In this document: positions 60,930 to 64,000 of the stretch, piece by piece
How the letters are laid out: every line of letters starts with the position of its first letter
Position numbering within the stretch: the first letter of the stretch is position 1
Assembly: GCA_025757645.1 (NCBI GenBank)
Contig: CP107216.1
Location: 1,921,501-1,985,500, forward strand
DNA from: Clostridiales bacterium
GTDB taxonomy: Bacteria; Bacillota; Clostridia; Oscillospirales; Oscillospiraceae
Length of the DNA stretch: 64,000 nucleotides
Direction of reading: 5' to 3'
Position numbers and translations under genes: made by a program
Notes under the pieces: model-generated
Told to the model about the DNA's origin: nothing
Seen by the model: only the letters and a program-made list of their open reading frames with translations
The model's database searches: none

Positions 60930-61505
60930 ATGGACCGGGACGAGGAACGGCGCATCATCGCTCAGGTGTGCGCCGGGGACACCAACGCCTTTGAGGCGCT
61001 GGTCGTCGCCTACCAGAAACAAGTGTATAACCTCGCCCTGCGCACCGTCGGCAACGAGGAGGACGCCGCTGACATGACGCAGGAGGTGTTCCTGCGCGCC
61101 TATCGGGCGCTGGGCACGTTCCGCAGCGAGAGCAAGTTCTCCGTCTGGCTCTACCGGCTGACGACGAACGTGTGCATCGACTTCCTGCGCAGCCGCCGGC
61201 GGCACCCGACCGTGTCGCTCACCGCCTCCGAGGACGACGACGAGCAGCCGCAGTTCGACCTCCCCGCCGACGAGAGCGTCGGCCCGGAACAGCAGCTGAC
61301 CCGCAGCGAAATGTGCCGCTCCGTCGCGCGCGAGCTCGACGGCCTGTCCTATGCCGAGATCGGCAAGGTGCTGCGCCTCGAGGCCGGCACGGTGAAATCG
61401 CGCCTGTTCCGTGCGCGGCGGCGGCTCTGCGATTTCCTGCTCGCCGACGGGAACCTTCCCGACCGATATGCGTCAAAGCAGACGAAGGGAGGTGCAGACG
61501 GATGA
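60930..61505 (+). CDS. ECF sigma factor with a shortened region 4
   Basis: A 191-residue sigma-70 family protein. Region 2 is intact (FEALVVAYQKQVYNLALRTV, DMTQEVFLRAYRALGTF, FSVWLYRLTTNVCIDFLRSR). Region 4 begins SEMCRSVARELDGLSYAEIG. In related factors about 17 residues (an 'ALxxLPxxxRxVxxLR' helix) lie between SEMCRSV and ELDGLSY, and here they are missing without loss of frame. The HTH itself (LSYAEIGKVLRLEAGTVKSR) is intact. A real in-frame deletion or an assembly error in a GC repeat are both possible. Its stop overlaps the anti-sigma gene. Confidence 0.9.
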   Translation: MDRDEERRIIAQVCAGDTNAFEALVVAYQKQVYNLALRTVGNEEDAADMTQEVFLRAYRALGTFRSESKFSVWLYRLTTNVCIDFLRSRRRHPTVSLTASEDDDEQPQFDLPADESVGPEQQLTRSEMCRSVARELDGLSYAEIGKVLRLEAGTVKSRLFRARRRLCDFLLADGNLPDRYASKQTKGGADG

Positions 61506-62386
61506 GCGCCTGTGAACATTACCAGCAGCAGATCAGCCAGCTGCTCGACGGCGAACTGCCGCCGGAGCAGGTGCAGACACTGCGCGCACATCTGCGCACC
61601 TGCCCCGAATGTCAGCGCGTTTATGACGACTTTCTGGCGCTTCAGGCCGCCGTCCGTGACGCGGCCGCCGCGCCGCCCGCCGACCTGACCGCGCGCATCA
61701 TGCAGCAGGTGCGTCAGGAGCCCGTGCCGATGCCGCCGCGCTCCGCCGCCCCGGCGCGCCCGGCGCGGCATGTGCAGCCGACGCCCATTCGCAGGGCTGC
61801 TCAGCCCCGGCCGGCCGCGCGAAAGCGCCCGGCCGCCGGCCGTACGTCTCCCCTGCTGCCGATCTCGGTCATGGCGGCGTGTCTCGCGCTGATCCTCGGT
61901 GCAACGCTCTGGTTCGTGCCGCACAGAAGCCAGCCGAGCGGCGCCGACACCGCGCTCGACAATGCGCAGGCGCCAACCGTGACCCTGTCTCCCTCCGTTA
62001 AGGAAGAGGATGCGGATGGTCGGAAGCAGGACAGTCTCCCCGCTCCGGAAAGCGCGCCGGTGCTCGACGACAGCGTCAGCAGTCTGCTCTTCTCCGTCCC
62101 GGCGGAAAGCAGCGCGGACAGCACGACACTGCACATCTCCGACCGCAAGACCATCGAGGCGCTGTCTGCGCTTTTGGTGCGGACGCAGCCGGTACAGCCG
62201 CTCGATGCCGACCGGACACCGCTGTGCGTGCTGGAAGAGACCAGCGCCGACGGCGTGACCACACGTGTGACCGTCTGGTGCGACGGCAAGGACGTGGTCT
62301 TCGTCAGCAGCACGGATACACAGTATTACCGCGTGCCCGACGCCGCCGCAGAGTTTTGCCGGCTGACGGGCCTTCCGGAAAACTGA
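61502..62386 (+). CDS. Anti-sigma factor with zf-HC2 domain
   Basis: A 294-residue membrane protein. The N-terminal zinc domain (CEHYQQQISQLLDGEL, HLRTCPECQRVY, H-x3-C-x2-C) binds the sigma factor. A basic Pro/Arg linker (residues 80-120) leads to one transmembrane helix (PISVMAACLALILGATLWFV, about 120-140) and an extracellular domain. Translationally coupled to the sigma gene (ATGA). Confidence 0.9.
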   Translation: MSACEHYQQQISQLLDGELPPEQVQTLRAHLRTCPECQRVYDDFLALQAAVRDAAAAPPADLTARIMQQVRQEPVPMPPRSAAPARPARHVQPTPIRRAAQPRPAARKRPAAGRTSPLLPISVMAACLALILGATLWFVPHRSQPSGADTALDNAQAPTVTLSPSVKEEDADGRKQDSLPAPESAPVLDDSVSSLLFSVPAESSADSTTLHISDRKTIEALSALLVRTQPVQPLDADRTPLCVLEETSADGVTTRVTVWCDGKDVVFVSSTDTQYYRVPDAAAEFCRLTGLPEN

Positions 62387-62407
62387 ACACCAGGATCGGC
62401 TCCTTTG

Positions 62408-62437
62408 ACCCGGCAGGCAAACGCCTGCCGGGTTTTC
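62408..62437 (+). terminator. Terminator of the sigma operon
   Basis: Stem CCCGGCAGGC, loop AAAC, GCCTGCCGGG and TTTT. Confidence 0.9.
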
Positions 62438-62540
62438 ACTTGCACGCGCTCCCGCTCCCCCACTCGCCATTTTTCAATCATTCGCTGCAAAACGACGACA
62501 AAAAACCACAATTTTTCGAGCATCCTTGGCAACCATTTAC

Positions 62541-62569
62541 TTGAAACACGCGAAAACGTGTGTTATAAT
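62541..62569 (+). promoter_or_regulatory. Promoter of rex
   Basis: TTGAAA, a 17-bp spacer and TATAAT. The spacer holds an ACACG...CGTGT dyad, a possible operator. A half-site TTAACAA at 62623-62629 could belong to a Rex box, but the other half is poor. Confidence 0.8.
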
Positions 62570-62662
62570 TTATCTTGTCTGCTTGTACCTTGCTATTTTC
62601 GTAACAAACAGATGTATTTCTTAACAATATGGTGTCTTTTGCCATCAGGAGGATAATGACTC

Positions 62663-63334
62663 GTGAAACGTATCAAAGTATCGAACAATGTCATCAGAAG
62701 AATGCCCCGCTATCTCCGGAAGCTTGACGATCTGAATGCTGCCGGGATCGAGCGCATCTCTTCCGGCGAGCTGGGCCGCCAGATGGGCCTGACCCCCTCG
62801 CAGATCCGTCAGGATTTCAGCTGCTTTGGTGAGTTCGGCCAGCAGGGCTATGGCTACAACGTTGTGGCGCTGCGCGGCGAGGTCGCCAAGATCCTTGGCA
62901 TGGATCGCAACTACTCGGCCGTTCTGGTCGGCGTCGGCAACATCGGCCGCGCGCTGGTGGAGAACTTCTGCTTCGAGCAGTACGGCTTCACCCTCAAGGC
63001 CGCGTTCGACATCAACCCCGACCTCATCGGCAAGGAAATGCACGGCATCGTGGTGCATGACTTCTCCACGCTCGACAACATTCTTGCCGAGCTCCAGCCG
63101 GACGTCGCCGTTCTCTGTGTGCCGAGGGCCATGGCCAACGACGTCGCCAATGAGATCTGCTCCGTCGGCGTGAAGGCCATCTGGAACTTCACGAACACGG
63201 AACTGCAGATCAAAGATGCCGACCCGATCATCGAAAACATCCACTTCTCCGACAGCCTGCTGGCGCTCGGCTACTACATTGCCGAAAGCCAGGACGAGGC
63301 CGAGGCCCGCGCTGCGAAGAACAAGAAGGCCTGA
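62663..63334 (+). CDS. rex: Redox-sensing repressor Rex
   Basis: A 223-residue NADH/NAD-sensing repressor of fermentation genes. Winged helix: RMPRYLRKLDDLNAAGIERI, SSGELGRQMGLTPSQIRQDF. Rossmann domain: VLVGVGNIGRAL and FDINPDLIGKEMHG. C-terminal swapped helix: FSDSLLALGYY. GTG start at 62663 with AGGAGG. Confidence 0.96.
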   Translation: MKRIKVSNNVIRRMPRYLRKLDDLNAAGIERISSGELGRQMGLTPSQIRQDFSCFGEFGQQGYGYNVVALRGEVAKILGMDRNYSAVLVGVGNIGRALVENFCFEQYGFTLKAAFDINPDLIGKEMHGIVVHDFSTLDNILAELQPDVAVLCVPRAMANDVANEICSVGVKAIWNFTNTELQIKDADPIIENIHFSDSLLALGYYIAESQDEAEARAAKNKKA

Positions 63335-63358
63335 CAGCCCGCAAAGGAGGTCTGCCCC

Positions 63359-64000
63359 TTGAAAATCAAGCGACTGATCTCGTTGCTGCTGACGCTGATG
63401 CTGCTTGCCGGCACGGCGCCCGCTCTGGCTGCCGACGCCGGCAGTCGGCAGGATCCGCTGCTGTCGCACAGCTTTGTGGACAGCTGGTCGTCTGCGGTGC
63501 TGAGCCACGCCGAGGCCACGGCGCATTCCGCCGCGCAGGCCGCACTGGACAAAGCCCTGCAGACGCATGACGCGGCGCTGCACAGCACCGCCGCCAAGAG
63601 CCGCATCTGCACGCTCAACGCCGGCAGCACGGTCGCGCTCAAGACCGGCGACTGCTTCACCGTTCTGAGCGGGAGCGCTGGCGTGACCATTTCCGCCGGT
63701 GTGCTCGTCGACACGACCGACGGCAAAAAGGCCGCCTCCGGCGCGCTGCACACGGCGCACCGCTACATCGCCTGTGAAAATCTGCGGGCGACCATTACCT
63801 GCGAGCAGACCGTCTCGCTGCTTGTGTCAGCGAGCGCTTCCGTCACGCGCTTCGTGGATGTGCCCGCCGGTGCATGGTATGCTGATGCCGTGGAATACGT
63901 TGCTGCCAACGGTCTCATGGACGGCGTCGGCGGCCGATGTTTCGCGCCGAATGACGCGCTCACGCGCGCCATGTTCGTGACGGTGCTGGGCCGGCTTGTG
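63359..64000 (+). CDS. Secreted S-layer-homology (SLH) protein, N-terminal part
   Basis: TTG start at 63359 after AAAGGAGG; the frame is open to the window end (214 codons). A signal peptide is clear (MKIKRLISLLLTLMLLAGTA, cut after ALAADA). Residues about 160-214 form an SLH repeat (FVDVPAGAWYADAVEYVAAN, GLMDGVGGRCFAPNDALTRA). It would bind pyruvylated wall polymers. The start is not ATG, so simple ORF searches miss it. Confidence 0.85.
   Translation, partial: MKIKRLISLLLTLMLLAGTAPALAADAGSRQDPLLSHSFVDSWSSAVLSHAEATAHSAAQAALDKALQTHDAALHSTAAKSRICTLNAGSTVALKTGDCFTVLSGSAGVTISAGVLVDTTDGKKAASGALHTAHRYIACENLRATITCEQTVSLLVSASASVTRFVDVPAGAWYADAVEYVAANGLMDGVGGRCFAPNDALTRAMFVTVLGRLV

Noticed and set aside
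61172..61501. Upstream extension of the anti-sigma frame
   Set aside because: Arg/Pro-rich shadow of the sigma gene; the true start overlaps the sigma stop at 61502.
62610..62632. Full Rex operator upstream of rex
   Set aside because: Only one TTAACAA half-site is convincing; the other half departs too far from the consensus.

Overview
The window looks like a chromosome segment of a gut-type Clostridia (most likely Oscillospirales), with a large prophage-like element inserted next to a tRNA-Pro gene. The flanking genes (trmB, an exonuclease III gene, a dus gene, an ECF sigma/zf-HC2 anti-sigma pair, rex and an S-layer-homology protein) and their high-GC codon use point to a Gram-positive anaerobe. 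The taxon is inferred from gene content only.

Layout. (1) 1-2518: the start of an exopolysaccharide (EPS) operon on the minus strand (chain-length/Wzz-like protein, sugar transferase). Upstream of it, a tyrosine recombinase gene lies between perfect 23-bp inverted repeats, and a strong outward promoter sits just inside the far repeat. This looks like a self-contained invertible switch, read here in the orientation that would leave the EPS operon off. (2) 2731-58324: the mobile element, bounded by two roughly 180-bp imperfect direct repeats; the right copy ends exactly at the 3' end of tRNA-Pro. (3) 3040-9933: left arm, with an uncharacterised 476-aa protein, a recombination module (two large serine recombinases, a small protein, a zinc-finger HTH protein), a small membrane protein and a HEPN-motif protein. 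(4) 10084-45243: an almost wholly minus-strand siphophage programme. Read from right to left it runs through a sigma-like regulator, DUF2800/DUF2815 proteins, a PolA-type polymerase, a VapE-type primase/helicase, VRR-NUC, an SNF2 helicase, HNH, small terminase, a short MetK, a DNA methyltransferase, large terminase, HK97 portal/protease/capsid, connectors, tail proteins with a -1 frameshift, tape measure, Dit, tail endopeptidase, fibre, holin and amidase. Two accessory genes interrupt the structural module: a DUF4143 ATPase cassette, and a reverse-strand RHH/zinc-ribbon membrane protein. A plus-strand unit between HNH and terminase ends in a tRNA-like structure. (5) 45414-57991: a plus-strand defence operon beside the right boundary. 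It holds an unknown gene, an excisionase-like HTH, HsdM, HsdS, a Ser/Thr kinase, HsdR and a Hachiman pair (HamA/HamB). (6) 58322-64000: tRNA-Pro and the core chromosome.

How the parts fit. The phage supplies mobility and the structural and replication genes. The defence operon and the scattered accessory genes would protect the lysogen from other phages. No CI-type repressor was recognised; the divergent control region at 45244-45627 separates the phage early operon from the defence operon. The most unusual signals are the EPS inversion switch, a terminator/antiterminator pair in front of the sigma-like gene, the tRNA-like transcription unit, a kinase embedded in a type I restriction operon upstream of Hachiman, and a HamA that appears to lack the usual ExK lysine.
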